From: Pirellulales bacterium
GTDB lineage: Bacteria > Planctomycetota > Planctomycetia > Pirellulales > Lacipirellulaceae
Length of the DNA: 40,898 nucleotides
Assembly: GCA_022448265.1 (NCBI GenBank)
Contig: JAKVCC010000022.1
Span: 16,150-57,047, forward strand
Direction: 5' to 3'
This document shows positions 1 through 8,689 of this stretch, one piece after another. A program made the translations under genes and the position numbers. Below the pieces are notes generated by a model. That model worked only from the letters and a program-made list of their open reading frames with translations, was not told the DNA's origin and did not search any database. Within the stretch, counting starts at the first letter, position 1. Every line of letters begins with the position of its first letter.

Positions 1-1860
1 ACCGGCGTATTCGGCACTGCTGGCACGGTCAACAACGACGACACGTTTACCAACGACGGCACCATCAGCATCGCCAGTGGCGGTGAGTTCAATACCCGCA
101 TCGGGTCTGCGCTCACCAACAACAGCGATATTCTTATTCAAAGTGGCGGCGTACTGAATATTGTGAGCGGAGCCGAGGCAGACAATGAGGCAAATATCTA
201 TGTCAGCGGCACGCTCAACAACAATCAATCCTTCGACAACGGCAGTCTAAGCAGCTCATCGGCTTTATTGCAGATCCATTCAGGTGGCGTAGTAAACACT
301 GACTTTTCTTTTATTAACTATGGCGACACCACTATCGACGCAGGTGGCTTGCTGCACATCGACACCGCCGGTGGCCTGTACAATTACAGCAATCAGTCCA
401 TCATCACCAACAATGGCACGTTCCAGAACGAAAACGAGCTAACTCTTTACAGCTCAAGCGACTTCCAAAACAACAGCAGCCTGGTGAATAGCGGCACAAT
501 CTACAGCTACAACAATTCCACGCTGAACAATAACAACGGTGCCACGCTGACCAACAACACTTACATAGACAATCGGGCTACGCTAATTAACCAAGGCACC
601 GTCGAAAACAATAACCAGACTTTCGGCATAGACAATCGAGACCAGATCACTAACGAAAACATCTTCAACAATGCCGGTCTACTCAGCAACCGAGACGGCG
701 CTACGCTCGACAACTCCGGCACACTCACCAACGACCACGGCATATCCAACTACGACGGTGCGACACTAAACAACACTGGCACGATAATCAACGCGTCGGG
801 CGCTGCAATTTCCAACGCCGGTACGCTCACCAATGCGGCTACCGGCCTATTGACTATCCAAGCAGGCGCCACACTAACCAACACTGGAACGCTGACCAAT
901 AACGGTAACCTTAATAATGCGGGGTACCTTCAAAACCTTGGTATCTTGACCAGCAGCGGCACGGTCTATGTTACCGGTGGCGGCACGCTCGACACCACCG
1001 GTGGCGAGCTAAGCGGCCCTGGTGTACTGGTGAACAACTCAACCTTGAAGCTGGGCGAAAAGTCGAAGGTACACGTGGCGGGCGATGTCACCATTGAAGG
1101 CGGCGGTACAGTTTCAATCTTTGGCGGCACTCTGGGTGCCACAAACATCAACATGAGCGGTGGCGACTTTAACTTTTGGGGCGGCACAGTGAATGTTGAC
1201 AGTGTCTTGGGCGATCTTGCCAACAACGGCGGCATACTCGCCCCGGGGCATTCACCGGGCACCACCAATATTAATGGCAACTATATACAAGACGCCAACT
1301 CCACTCTGTTGATTGAAATTGAAGGGCTGAGCGGCGGTGCTGAGCATGACGTACTGAGCGTGGGCGGCACGGCCACTCTGGACGGTATTCTTGAGTTGGA
1401 TCTTGATTACGGTGCGCTGGCGCTTGGTGACAGTTTTGACATTTTGCATGCAGATATTATCAGCGGTGCATTTACTTCAATCACCAATCAGGCCATTAAC
1501 ACCGAATGGCACTGGGAGCTTATCTACCAGACTGACCTGACAGGTACGACCGATGTGCTTACCGCCACAGTGTCGGCTGTGATTTCGGACCCGGAAGATT
1601 TAAACATGGATGGTACGGTCGACAGCTTGGATCTTGGTATTCTGCTGGAGACCTATGGGACAGTGGGGACTCCGAGTACGGGCGAGCTCAACGGCACTTC
1701 GCCGGTCGATAGCCTGGACCTTGGCATCTTGCTGGCCGCCTTCGGCACCGGGTCGCTGGGGGCAGCAACCGTTGCTGTCCCCGAGCCGTCTACTCTTGTG
1801 TTGCTGGCCAGCCTCGCTGCGCGCGGCCTGTTCTCTCGGCGTAGACGCTGTGGCCTATAA
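1..1860 (+). CDS. PEP-CTERM/dockerin-like beta-helix surface protein, 5' end outside window
   Basis: The reading frame is open from base 1 and the start lies upstream; 619 residues are visible. Most of the protein is a run of short Asn/Thr/Gly repeats (TLTNTGTLTN, LNNNNGATLTN), typical of autotransporter-like beta-helix passengers. Near 1590-1755 come two Ca-binding dockerin-like units (DLNMDGTVDSLDLGILL, then a second PVDSLDLGILL). The C-terminus is a canonical PEP-CTERM signal: VPEPS, a hydrophobic stretch, then SRRRR. PEP-CTERM proteins are handled by an exosortase and displayed on the cell surface or in the matrix; that role is family knowledge. The 3' 275 bp are closely similar to the end of the gene at 27754-29154, which suggests a shared 3' module. 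Role is inferred as a structural or adhesive surface protein. Confidence 0.88.
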   Translation, partial: TGVFGTAGTVNNDDTFTNDGTISIASGGEFNTRIGSALTNNSDILIQSGGVLNIVSGAEADNEANIYVSGTLNNNQSFDNGSLSSSSALLQIHSGGVVNTDFSFINYGDTTIDAGGLLHIDTAGGLYNYSNQSIITNNGTFQNENELTLYSSSDFQNNSSLVNSGTIYSYNNSTLNNNNGATLTNNTYIDNRATLINQGTVENNNQTFGIDNRDQITNENIFNNAGLLSNRDGATLDNSGTLTNDHGISNYDGATLNNTGTIINASGAAISNAGTLTNAATGLLTIQAGATLTNTGTLTNNGNLNNAGYLQNLGILTSSGTVYVTGGGTLDTTGGELSGPGVLVNNSTLKLGEKSKVHVAGDVTIEGGGTVSIFGGTLGATNINMSGGDFNFWGGTVNVDSVLGDLANNGGILAPGHSPGTTNINGNYIQDANSTLLIEIEGLSGGAEHDVLSVGGTATLDGILELDLDYGALALGDSFDILHADIISGAFTSITNQAINTEWHWELIYQTDLTGTTDVLTATVSAVISDPEDLNMDGTVDSLDLGILLETYGTVGTPSTGELNGTSPVDSLDLGILLAAFGTGSLGAATVAVPEPSTLVLLASLAARGLFSRRRRCGL

Positions 1861-1910
1861 ACTCCGTTTGGAAAGGCCTGCCGCCTGTCATTACTTGCAT
1901 CAACTAAACG

Positions 1911-2013
1911 GTGAAAGACGCACCCGCAGAGGGATCATGGGGTGCCGCAGGCAACACTTTGAGTAACACCAGGAGAGCCAAATCTCCCCAACCCCTTAAA
2001 AACCAGCACGCCG
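1911..2013 (+). pseudogene. Tyrosine recombinase C-terminal relic 1
   Basis: The plus-strand frame reads AEGSWGAAGNTLSNT followed by AKSPQPLKN. It aligns with the integrase tail next to tRNA-Asp (AEELWGAVGDTLGDT, AESPKLLKT). Only about 35 residues are recognisable and no catalytic region remains. It sits about 50 bp after the stop of the PEP-CTERM gene. No tRNA follows it. Confidence 0.5.
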
Positions 2014-2260
2014 GCAAAGCAAACTTTCATGCCATACCTTCGTGGGCGCTCCAATGCAAAGGCAGGTTCTTCGTTTGGGTTACACTTGTGCCATCGACAC
2101 GGAAGGCAGACCAAACATTAGCAGAAAAATCGATACTGCCATTGGAATGTTGCTCAACAGTTGCGAATTGGCTTTACAGAACCGCTACAGCGAATGCTGG
2201 AATACACTCGCAGCGAAAAACTCCATTCCTAGCTTTGGTTGCTCCAACAAGCGCAATTCA

Positions 2261-4435
2261 CTATTCGATAGAATTGCCAAGTATACCCGGTCGCCCACCA
2301 AGTCCAGGAAGCCAGTGAAGTGTCATGGAGTCCTCATATTCTACAACAGTCTGTCTCATCACTCTTAGCCACGATAAATCTGCATAAAAGATGGCAGGCA
2401 CGATGAGAATATTCTTGCGATTCTCTAACTTCAGCTTATCGAGAACGCTTGGCAAGTCTTGCTCACCAGAGCTAGTTGCAATACGCACACGATGAAAGCG
2501 GCTTTTTGCAGCGAGTCGGTCGTCAGCTTCAATTGCTGTCCATTTTGCTACTTCTGCTTGGCTGAGATCATTGGGGAGTACAAGAACTGTCGTACCCCCA
2601 AATGGCCCTGGGCATTTTGGTACAACACCCTCACGCGTTACGGCATCGACCGCAATACTAGTTGATACCTGCTTGACATTAGGCTGTTGCGGTGCCGCCT
2701 CAACTGCAACAGTAAAGACATCGCTCGATTTTGTAATTTTAATGGCTTGCAGCTTGGCCCAGTGCAAAGCTCGTGGCAAACTACTTGCAACCAACAAGTA
2801 TTGCCGTGCACCGCTAGACGGAGCAGAAATATCTTCCAGACCTAGAGATTTGCGAATTAGGTTGGTTACTTGGCACTCTGCATCCCACGGGTCAGCAACT
2901 ATCGGCTGGAATTCACTTTCGACCTGCACGTCATTGTATTGATCTAGCTCCTTCTGCCACCAATCTTGAAGCGAATCTTTACCCATTACTTTCAGGGACT
3001 TATTAGGAGAAGGATCGTCTCCAAAATACTCAGGCATCGGCAATGGGATGTCTTTAACTTTTGCATACCGACGGGGATGCAAAGCAATAGCGTGGTGCTT
3101 CATGCGGTCAGATTGAACTGCAATGACCGCTGCAACCGTGGCACCAGTACCTTCGCCAACAACGCACACACGGCCAGAATCAATAGGAAAGTGCCTCAGC
3201 AGATAACCCCAAATACGTTCGGTGCCATCGACTAGCAGGCCAACATCTTCCGCAAAAGTTTTAGACCAATACCAACGACCACCGACCGCAAAATCTTCTC
3301 CAACAGCCTTGAAGGGAGCTTCGATTACAGCAATTGCTACCCTATCGCCAAATTTTTGCTTGCAAAGAGCCATTCCCTCTTTGGCAGTTAGCCCATCATC
3401 TGTAAGCCAAATAAGCAGTGGCACCGGAGATTTAATACTGGCGCCTTCCGGAAGATGAAAGCGATATTTCAGCGCACAACCAACCTGCACACTACGTTCA
3501 CCGCTATCAATATTTGTTGCCAGCGATTCGACATAGACAACGTAGTCCGCGATTGGCTTTCCCATCAACTCTGCCGTCGATGGATTCAAGGTCGGTGCAA
3601 TTGAAACTGTTTTGACTTTGACATCTGGCTTACGTTGCCGAAGTTGATGAACCGCACCATCCCAGTAAGCAGTGTGGAATTTACCATTAATGTGGAGGAC
3701 ACAACTACCAGGATGCTTATTAAGAGCATTGGCACAGGCCTCGCCCATTGCGTTGTCCCAGAGGGACTGCATGGAGTAGAGGCGTTCGTCGTCGGAATTG
3801 CTGGGCATCACAAAGCCTTGGTGGCCACGCGTGGCATTGTCGGTGCGCTTCCAATAGGCCGGTGTGTTCGGAAAAAACTGCTTGGGCAGCCAGCTTCTTT
3901 CAACTGCCGAGAGAGATTCCAATACTTCTGGGCCTTCGATTGCCAATCGTCTAGCCAGACTACGTGGAAAATTAGCAGCGACCACTGGCATACCTGCCTG
4001 TTTGGCTCGTTCTATCAATGGGCGATACGCTTCGCGATAGTTGGACCAAGACCGCAATGACGCCAAGAAAGTCCTTTCGTCGATTTTGCCTTTTAGATAC
4101 TGATTAAGATGCTCTTGGGAATCCCGTTCAAACATCTCTAAAGCCAAAACTACTTTTTGCTGCCGCAATTTCTGCAAACTCTTATAAATAGCTAGCTGCA
4201 AGCGATGCGTTGTCTCATCAGTATGCGATTCACCAAGGAACACCACATCGGCTGGAGCAATCTCAGCAATGAACTGCCCATAAGTCAAACGCTCGTTAGT
4301 CTGTCCATTGCGAATCGATATAGCCTGCTCTAAGGGTGGTGCCGACCAACGCGAAGCTTTTTCCTCGGCAACCCCATTGGCAGGGATAAACAAGCAGAAG
4401 CAATAGGCCAATAGCCGAATATTAAGTGTCATCAC
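2261..4435 (-). CDS. Secreted ChaN-like heme-binding domain fused to an alpha/beta-hydrolase-like region
   Basis: A 724-residue protein with an N-terminal signal peptide (about residues 1-24). Residues about 45-290 match the ChaN/DUF399 family of iron-regulated heme-binding lipoproteins; the diagnostic FLGESHTD is at about 66-73, followed by VLALEMFERD and, later, HINGKFHTAYWDG. The rest resembles an alpha/beta-hydrolase with a GEGTGA elbow where the nucleophile Ser would be Thr, so catalysis is doubtful. No lipobox Cys is evident after the signal peptide. The first codon is GTG and the next ATG (4432) is equally possible; no clear ribosome binding site is seen. It is the last gene of a minus-strand set after flavodoxin and a small ORF. 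Heme or iron handling at the envelope is inferred from the family. Confidence 0.75.
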   Translation of the reverse strand: MMTLNIRLLAYCFCLFIPANGVAEEKASRWSAPPLEQAISIRNGQTNERLTYGQFIAEIAPADVVFLGESHTDETTHRLQLAIYKSLQKLRQQKVVLALEMFERDSQEHLNQYLKGKIDERTFLASLRSWSNYREAYRPLIERAKQAGMPVVAANFPRSLARRLAIEGPEVLESLSAVERSWLPKQFFPNTPAYWKRTDNATRGHQGFVMPSNSDDERLYSMQSLWDNAMGEACANALNKHPGSCVLHINGKFHTAYWDGAVHQLRQRKPDVKVKTVSIAPTLNPSTAELMGKPIADYVVYVESLATNIDSGERSVQVGCALKYRFHLPEGASIKSPVPLLIWLTDDGLTAKEGMALCKQKFGDRVAIAVIEAPFKAVGEDFAVGGRWYWSKTFAEDVGLLVDGTERIWGYLLRHFPIDSGRVCVVGEGTGATVAAVIAVQSDRMKHHAIALHPRRYAKVKDIPLPMPEYFGDDPSPNKSLKVMGKDSLQDWWQKELDQYNDVQVESEFQPIVADPWDAECQVTNLIRKSLGLEDISAPSSGARQYLLVASSLPRALHWAKLQAIKITKSSDVFTVAVEAAPQQPNVKQVSTSIAVDAVTREGVVPKCPGPFGGTTVLVLPNDLSQAEVAKWTAIEADDRLAAKSRFHRVRIATSSGEQDLPSVLDKLKLENRKNILIVPAIFYADLSWLRVMRQTVVEYEDSMTLHWLPGLGGRPGILGNSIE

Positions 4436-4622
4436 AAAAAGTCAATCCGAAGTCGGGGTAACCTCTCCGCCAGTGCGGGCAATCAGGGCAAAGAGCGTTT
4501 GTTAGTCAAGCTCGTTCCGCAAATACTGTACGAAACCATCAAGCAACACGAATTGTACGCCACCCGGATGATCACTGCGATAGGTCGTCACGCGAGTTAA
4601 ATCCCACGGCTTGCTGGTGTTG

Positions 4623-4826
4623 TTAAATTTGCATTTGGACTACTGAAATCGTTTCCAGTCGGCATGCCTGTAGGCCATCATCCAGCAACTGTGTGCCCAA
4701 TCGCGACTGCCCCAGCAAGCTCCTTTGCCATTTCGCTAAACGGCGAGCTGCAGCGTTGGCAGCTGATTGTCTGACTAAATAAAATACACATTTACCATTC
4801 CGCTTCTGCCTGAAAGACAATCTCAC
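4623..4826 (-). CDS. Small conserved-looking protein coupled to flavodoxin
   Basis: A 67-residue frame whose GTG start overlaps the flavodoxin stop in GTGA, the pattern of translational coupling. The sequence is soluble, rich in Ala, Arg and Leu (SAANAAARRLAKWQRSLLG, then LLDDGLQACRLETISVVQ), and reads like a real helical protein rather than antisense noise. I do not recognise the family. Given its position between flavodoxin and the ChaN-like gene on the same strand, it may belong to the same iron-responsive transcript; this is inference from order only. Confidence 0.5.
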   Translation of the reverse strand: MRLSFRQKRNGKCVFYLVRQSAANAAARRLAKWQRSLLGQSRLGTQLLDDGLQACRLETISVVQMQI

Positions 4827-5356
4827 TCTGCAGCAACACCGATGTCGAAGCCTATCTCCTGCACAACCTGCAACAGCCAGGTGTGAATCCGTTCCTCGGT
4901 CAGCTCTGACTCGTTGTCTTCATCCAAGCCGAGCCCCACAAAATGATCTTCGTCGTACATGGCACGGGACTCGTCGAATCGATAGCCTTCAGTCGACCAC
5001 ACGCCGACCAGCTCTGCTCCCTGCGCCTTGCACACCTCCCACAACTCACCCATCGCATCGAGAAAATTATAGGGATAGCCATCCTGATCGCCCAACGCAA
5101 AGAGAGCAACTTTCTTCCCCTTCAAATCGACTTCTTTCAGGCGCGGAAGAAAATCAGCCCAATCGTCTTGCATATCGCCGATATTCCAAGTTGACACACC
5201 AAGAAACAGCAGATCGTACTGAGCGAGCTGCTCAGGAGATGCATTGCTAATGTCGACAATCTCGTCAGGCACTAACTCGCCCATTTCTTCTTTGATTTTC
5301 TCCGCCGCCATTTCCGTATTGCCGGTACTCGATCCGTAAAAAATGCCCATCTGCAT
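4823..5356 (-). CDS. fldA: Flavodoxin (long-chain type)
   Basis: A 177-residue cytoplasmic FMN protein that carries single electrons, often replacing ferredoxin when iron is scarce (family knowledge). The N-terminal phosphate-binding loop is GIFYGSSTGNTE. The isoalloxazine-binding loops are visible as GVSTWNIGDMQDDW and FALGDQDGYPYNFLDAMG, and the long-chain insertion as VWSTEGYRFDES. Length and motifs match the FldA class. The ATG at 5356 is preferred over a longer frame reaching 5386, because GGAG lies 8 bases before it and the homology starts there. The rpsD relic ends 42 bp upstream and a small coupled gene follows. Confidence 0.93.
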   Translation of the reverse strand: MQMGIFYGSSTGNTEMAAEKIKEEMGELVPDEIVDISNASPEQLAQYDLLFLGVSTWNIGDMQDDWADFLPRLKEVDLKGKKVALFALGDQDGYPYNFLDAMGELWEVCKAQGAELVGVWSTEGYRFDESRAMYDEDHFVGLGLDEDNESELTEERIHTWLLQVVQEIGFDIGVAAE

Positions 5357-5397
5357 AACTAGTTCTCCGTTGTTTCTTGAATTCAAATTTAAATTAG

Positions 5398-5991
5398 TTA
5401 TCGCAACAGAAGTTCGACAACCATGCCGACTTCCGCACTGAGGGGGATGTCTTCTGCCGCCGGCAAGCGGACCAGGGCGATTTCCTGGCCGGCAGCGTCA
5501 ATTTCCAGCCAATCAACAGCGACGACATCAAAGATCTCTTGGTGTCCGCGATACAACTCCAAAAGCTTTTGCTGAGGTCCGCCTCAACGTTGACTAGCGT
5601 TAAAGCAACGCCGTGCTGCTTGCCATTGATCATAAAGTGCCCGAACTCGACGGCTTGTCATGCCTGGGACCGTTTTCGTAAACCCTGCCAACCTGACCAC
5701 GCCGTCGATACGCCGCTCGCAGCACAGCAACAATTTTTTATCGGTGCAGCCTTGGGAACGCTACGCTTTGAGGAAAAAACGCCGCAGCTCAAAACCTCCG
5801 ACTCCGTCGTAGTATTTAACTTCCTTCTTCTCACGCATTGCCTCGCCACACGCCGACAGCCTGCGTGGCCACATGAACATGCCGTTTGTTTAGAACTTTC
5901 GCTCAGCAGCCTTAATTGCACCATTACTTCCAAAGACACCGATGCCCAAGTGACGGCTGATACCAGCTTTGGACCCAGTGCCATGCACCAT
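5398..5991 (-). pseudogene. rpsD: Decayed paralogue of ribosomal protein S4
   Basis: Read on the minus strand across three frames, 198 codons reproduce the S4 layout. The N-terminus is MVHGTGSKAGISRHLG; the central region is MREKKEVKYYDGV, LRRFFLKA, then CCERRIDGVVRLAGFTKT; the RNA-binding S4 motif is AVEFGHFMINGK; the C-terminal tail is DWLEIDAAG ... VRLPAAEDIPLSAEVGMVVE. There are in-frame stops TAA (after AAERKF) and TAG (after FFLKA), plus two frameshifts (before AVEFGH and after VNVEAD). Overall length is that of intact S4 (about 200 residues). No N-terminal zinc-binding cysteines are seen, so it descends from a cysteine-free S4. The working rpsD must be elsewhere. Multiple lesions make a single sequencing error an unlikely cause. 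Confidence 0.82.
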
Positions 5992-6151
5992 TACAAACTT
6001 CGCCTTGCTCGAATGCTTAAGTGATTGAATAGCTAAGAATCTCTTGTTTTATTGGACTTGGAGCGGCTAACGACCAGGCATAACAGCAAAGGTGTCGTGA
6101 CCATAATCGCGAGAACCACCAGAGGTAGAATGTGTGAAATCACTGCGAGTC

Positions 6152-6418
6152 TTACTCCATGGCTTGTAGGGGAACATGACGACGACCCAAGCTGTCCTCA
6201 CCACCTGCGGTCTTAAAACTTGCTTCCATCGCAAAGACGCAGCATTGGCAGCATAATTCTTCAACGGAAAGAAAGGACAACAGGCAAGATGCTTCTTCAC
6301 TACACCCGCATTCGTAGAGCGTGCGTGCTAGAACCATGCGGCAGTCGTTGTCCTCGGAATTGAGGTGAAACGCTCGCGACAGCAGCGGGAGCATTTCCTC
6401 AGGGGACCGGCTATAGGG
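6152..6418 (-). pseudogene. Fragment of a TPR protein related to the gene at 6768
   Basis: The frame YSRSPEEMLPLLSRAFHLN ... ARTLYECGCSEEASCLLSFL aligns with residues about 160-240 of the TPR protein encoded divergently at 6768 (YPPRQITTILRKALDIS ... LVLQLF). A TGA lies just before the aligned part and no start or N-terminal half is evident, so this is probably a broken paralogue. The 100 bp after its stop encode, in another frame, a hydrophobic stretch (ILPLVVLAIMVTTPLLLCLVV), which may be more of the same relic. Confidence 0.4.
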
Positions 6419-6767
6419 GCATCATCCGCGGCCAAATTTGGCGACCTAAGTGGCTAGCAGGGAGGCAGAGGGCCTCTTGGCGGGCTACCTGGGAAGAAAG
6501 CAGTTTGTGGTTATTCCTAAGGGCAGTGTAGTTTTGTGACGCAAAATAAGGCTCTTTACGAAAAACCATAAAAGATCCTCTATCTGCAAGAAAACGACTT
6601 GATACCAAGTCTCAGTAGCAATAGGATACTTGCTTCACTTTTAGCGACAAGGCCAAACGCAGAACTTTTTGGAAATTTTTTCCTACGCATCGCCAGCCTT
6701 GGCTACCAGCTAAACCAAACGTTTACCGCCGACCTTTCCCTCAAACCACAAGCGGAAAATCGAAATC

Positions 6768-7544
6768 ATGGATGAGCGAAAACTGAAAACTGCTTGCCAG
6801 CGAGCAACCAAGCTTTTCAAATTGGGTTTCACTAGACCGGCTCTCGATGTCATTGAACTTGAGCTTGTAGACCACACCGACCAAGGTGAGTTATGGCTAC
6901 TAAAAGCAACAATCCTTCACTCAGAAACTAGGTGGACAGAGGCACTCCACGCAATAGAGACAGCATCAATACTTATGCCACTCACGGTTGGCGGAGAACT
7001 GGTGCTTGCCGATTGCTATTCGCACCTGGGTAAGCATCAACTAGCCCTGCTATCGTATGAGCATCTGTTATCTCGACCGGCGCTGCCCGTTGATTACTAC
7101 GCTGGACTCTATGCTGGATTCAACCGCGCAGGTAAAGACGAACTTGCGATGACTGCTTGCCGCAAAGCGATTGAACTCTCACCAGACAACGATGAAGCCT
7201 ATTTTGGCATGGCCCACTGCATGTCGGCACTCGCCTATCCGCCACGCCAAATCACAACCATTTTGCGAAAAGCCCTAGACATATCTCCAGATAAATCGGA
7301 GTACCGCATTTCTCTTGTACTGCAACTTTTTCTTACCAAACGCTGTAGACAAGCGTACGAAGTACTAACTAAACGCGAACCAGAAATCCTGGAATCGCTT
7401 TCCTGCAGCTGCAGTGCTCGCCAGCTTATAGAGCTGTGCATCTGGGCAGGTGATCAAGAGCGTTGCTCCAAGCTTGGCGCAATCCTCGCCCGGTTAAGCC
7501 AACCTAGAAAAAAGATCGATACAAAAACGGAGGGGCAATTATGA
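6768..7544 (+). CDS. Tetratricopeptide repeat protein
   Basis: 258 residues, no signal peptide or membrane segment, so probably cytoplasmic. Several helical-hairpin TPR units are visible, e.g. GELWLLKATILHSETRWTEA (about 36-55), LGKHQLALLSYEHLLSRPALP and KDELAMTACRKAIELSPDN (about 120-140), followed by a Cys-containing C-terminal part. TPR proteins act as protein-protein scaffolds; the partner is unknown. Its stop overlaps the HemP start in ATGA, so the two are co-translated and probably act together. The 160 bp upstream hold no clear -35/-10 or Fur box that I could support. Confidence 0.8.
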   Translation: MDERKLKTACQRATKLFKLGFTRPALDVIELELVDHTDQGELWLLKATILHSETRWTEALHAIETASILMPLTVGGELVLADCYSHLGKHQLALLSYEHLLSRPALPVDYYAGLYAGFNRAGKDELAMTACRKAIELSPDNDEAYFGMAHCMSALAYPPRQITTILRKALDISPDKSEYRISLVLQLFLTKRCRQAYEVLTKREPEILESLSCSCSARQLIELCIWAGDQERCSKLGAILARLSQPRKKIDTKTEGQL

Positions 7545-7711
7545 CTAATTCCAAGCCCCAGCCGAGAAGCGATAGCGGGCCACCTCGCACAATTCGCGAA
7601 ATCCCATCAGAAGATTTGTTTCGTGGCAAACGCACTGTCGCCATTGTCCATTCAGGAGAACAGTATCGCCTCACGATCACGCGTAATGACAAACTAATTC
7701 TCCAAAAATAA
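7541..7711 (+). CDS. hemP: Hemin uptake protein HemP
   Basis: 56 residues. The C-terminal half, LFRGKRTVAIVHSGEQYRL followed by TITRNDKLILQK, matches the HemP family: G-x-R-x-V-x-I-x-H-x-G-E-x-Y-R-L and the final KLIL-K. HemP is a small regulator or helper found with heme-uptake genes in many bacteria and is usually iron-repressed (family knowledge). The ATG at 7541 has GGAGG a few bases upstream and overlaps the TPR stop by 4 nt. Together with the ChaN-like protein and flavodoxin across the divergent gap, it marks this area as iron or heme related. Confidence 0.88.
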   Translation: MTNSKPQPRSDSGPPRTIREIPSEDLFRGKRTVAIVHSGEQYRLTITRNDKLILQK

Positions 7712-7932
7712 CCTGCCTTTTCAAATCCTATGTGCATCAAGAAAAACTCAGGAATCACAATCGCATCCGGAAAGTAGTGGTGGCATTCTTGCGTGACTGC
7801 CTGCCATTAGAACAGCTGAGCACTTGAGAGGTGGACCAGAGACGTTTCGCAACAGATCCGACCTGGGCAATTAGAGGCATTCAATGTAACTGACAGGTAA
7901 TCCATACGCCCAAATACAGGATCCGTCCAGAC

Positions 7933-8138
<206 letters not shown>

Positions 8139-8217
8139 TTGTCTCTACAGTGTAGTGCTTTACGCCATTTTCGGGAGTAGGGCAGATGCCCTCAGGCTGG
8201 TCATTGTTACCTGAAAC

Positions 8218-8341
8218 TCACCACAACTCTACCGCAGTCCCGGCCGCGTTCTGACCGACGTAGAACTTGAGCGTCGTCTCCGTCTTCACGCTGGTCAACA
8301 TTTCCTTCAGAATGGGCGGCATCGCCCCGCTGGTTCGCAAC
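8218..8341 (-). pseudogene. Tyrosine recombinase C-terminal relic 3
   Basis: The minus-strand frame SGAMPPILKEMLTSVKTETT, then LKFYVGQNAAGTAVELW and stop, aligns with relic 4 (SGAMLPILKEMMRPAKIETT, MKFYVGENADATAEELW). The TT..(K/F)YV part corresponds to the region around the catalytic Tyr of tyrosine recombinases. The frame is broken upstream. It heads toward the 5' side of tRNA-Arg. Confidence 0.62.
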
Positions 8342-8469
8342 ACCGGCGGCGGCTAACGAGCTACCAACGATCCAATTGGCGGCCTCGGGCGTCATCCAGC
8401 CAAGGGCCATTTTCTTGGCAAAAAGCGTGCCTGGCGGGTACCACTGCAGGCTTTCTGCACGTAAAACCT

Positions 8470-8498
8470 TTGCACTCCCCCAGACACCTATATATACT
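8470..8498 (+). promoter_or_regulatory. Sigma70-type promoter of leader cassette A
   Basis: TTGCAC, 17 bp, TATACT. The same boxes with the same spacing occur in copies B (12855-12883), C (15776-15804) and D (27426-27454). Conservation of the boxes while the spacer differs supports function. Expected start of transcription is near 8505. Confidence 0.65.
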
Positions 8499-8536
8499 GA
8501 GGGCAGTTCCGACTCAGGTCACATGGAGAAACGCTA

Positions 8537-8566
8537 ATGCAGCCTACAACTACCGCGAAGATTTAA
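8537..8566 (+). CDS. Leader micro-ORF A
   Basis: Encodes MQPTTTAKI and then TAA. GGAG lies 8 bases before the ATG. The first residues match the micro-ORFs of copies B (MQPTTTANI) and D (MGPATTAKRQ). Translation is inferred from start-site conservation only. Confidence 0.4.
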   Translation: MQPTTTAKI

Positions 8567-8570
8567 AAAA

Positions 8571-8619
8571 GCTGCCGATGCTTTGTGTAATTACTGCACA
8601 AGGTGACGGTGGCTTTTTT
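8571..8619 (+). terminator. Hairpin with T-run inside leader A
   Basis: The outer stem GCTGCCG (8571-8577) pairs with CGGTGGC (8607-8613). A 3x3 internal loop follows. The inner stem CTTTGTGTA (8581-8589) pairs with TGCACAAGG (8595-8603) around loop ATTAC. Six T follow at once (8614-8619). This has the form of an intrinsic terminator placed after a promoter and before the gene. Confidence 0.7.
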
Positions 8620-8689
8620 GTGCAACTACCCGCGCAAAAGAACTCAACGAATAGGTTTAAAGAGTCTTTTTGTTGACAACGTCCGCACG

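Larger units (their letters stand above)
8356..8638 (+). repeat. Leader cassette, copy A (promoter, micro-ORF, terminator hairpin)
   Basis: The left 40 bp resemble the matching parts of copies C and D (ccaa..atccaat..c, gggcgtyatc). Then come the shared TGGCGGGTACCACTGCAGG block and the conserved GTAAAACCTTTGCA. The promoter is -35 TTGCAC at 8470-8475, a 17 bp spacer and -10 TATACT at 8493-8498. GGAG at 8525-8528 precedes a micro-ORF at 8537; a hairpin with six T lies at 8571-8619. Homology to copy D ends after GTGCAACT.CCCGCGCAA. Downstream lies a broken PEP-CTERM 5' end and then the sulfatase. Confidence 0.8.

Noticed and set aside
5360-5400. Fur box before flavodoxin
   Set aside because: The region is AT-rich and partly palindromic (AATTTAAATT) but does not match GATAATGATAATCATTATC well enough.
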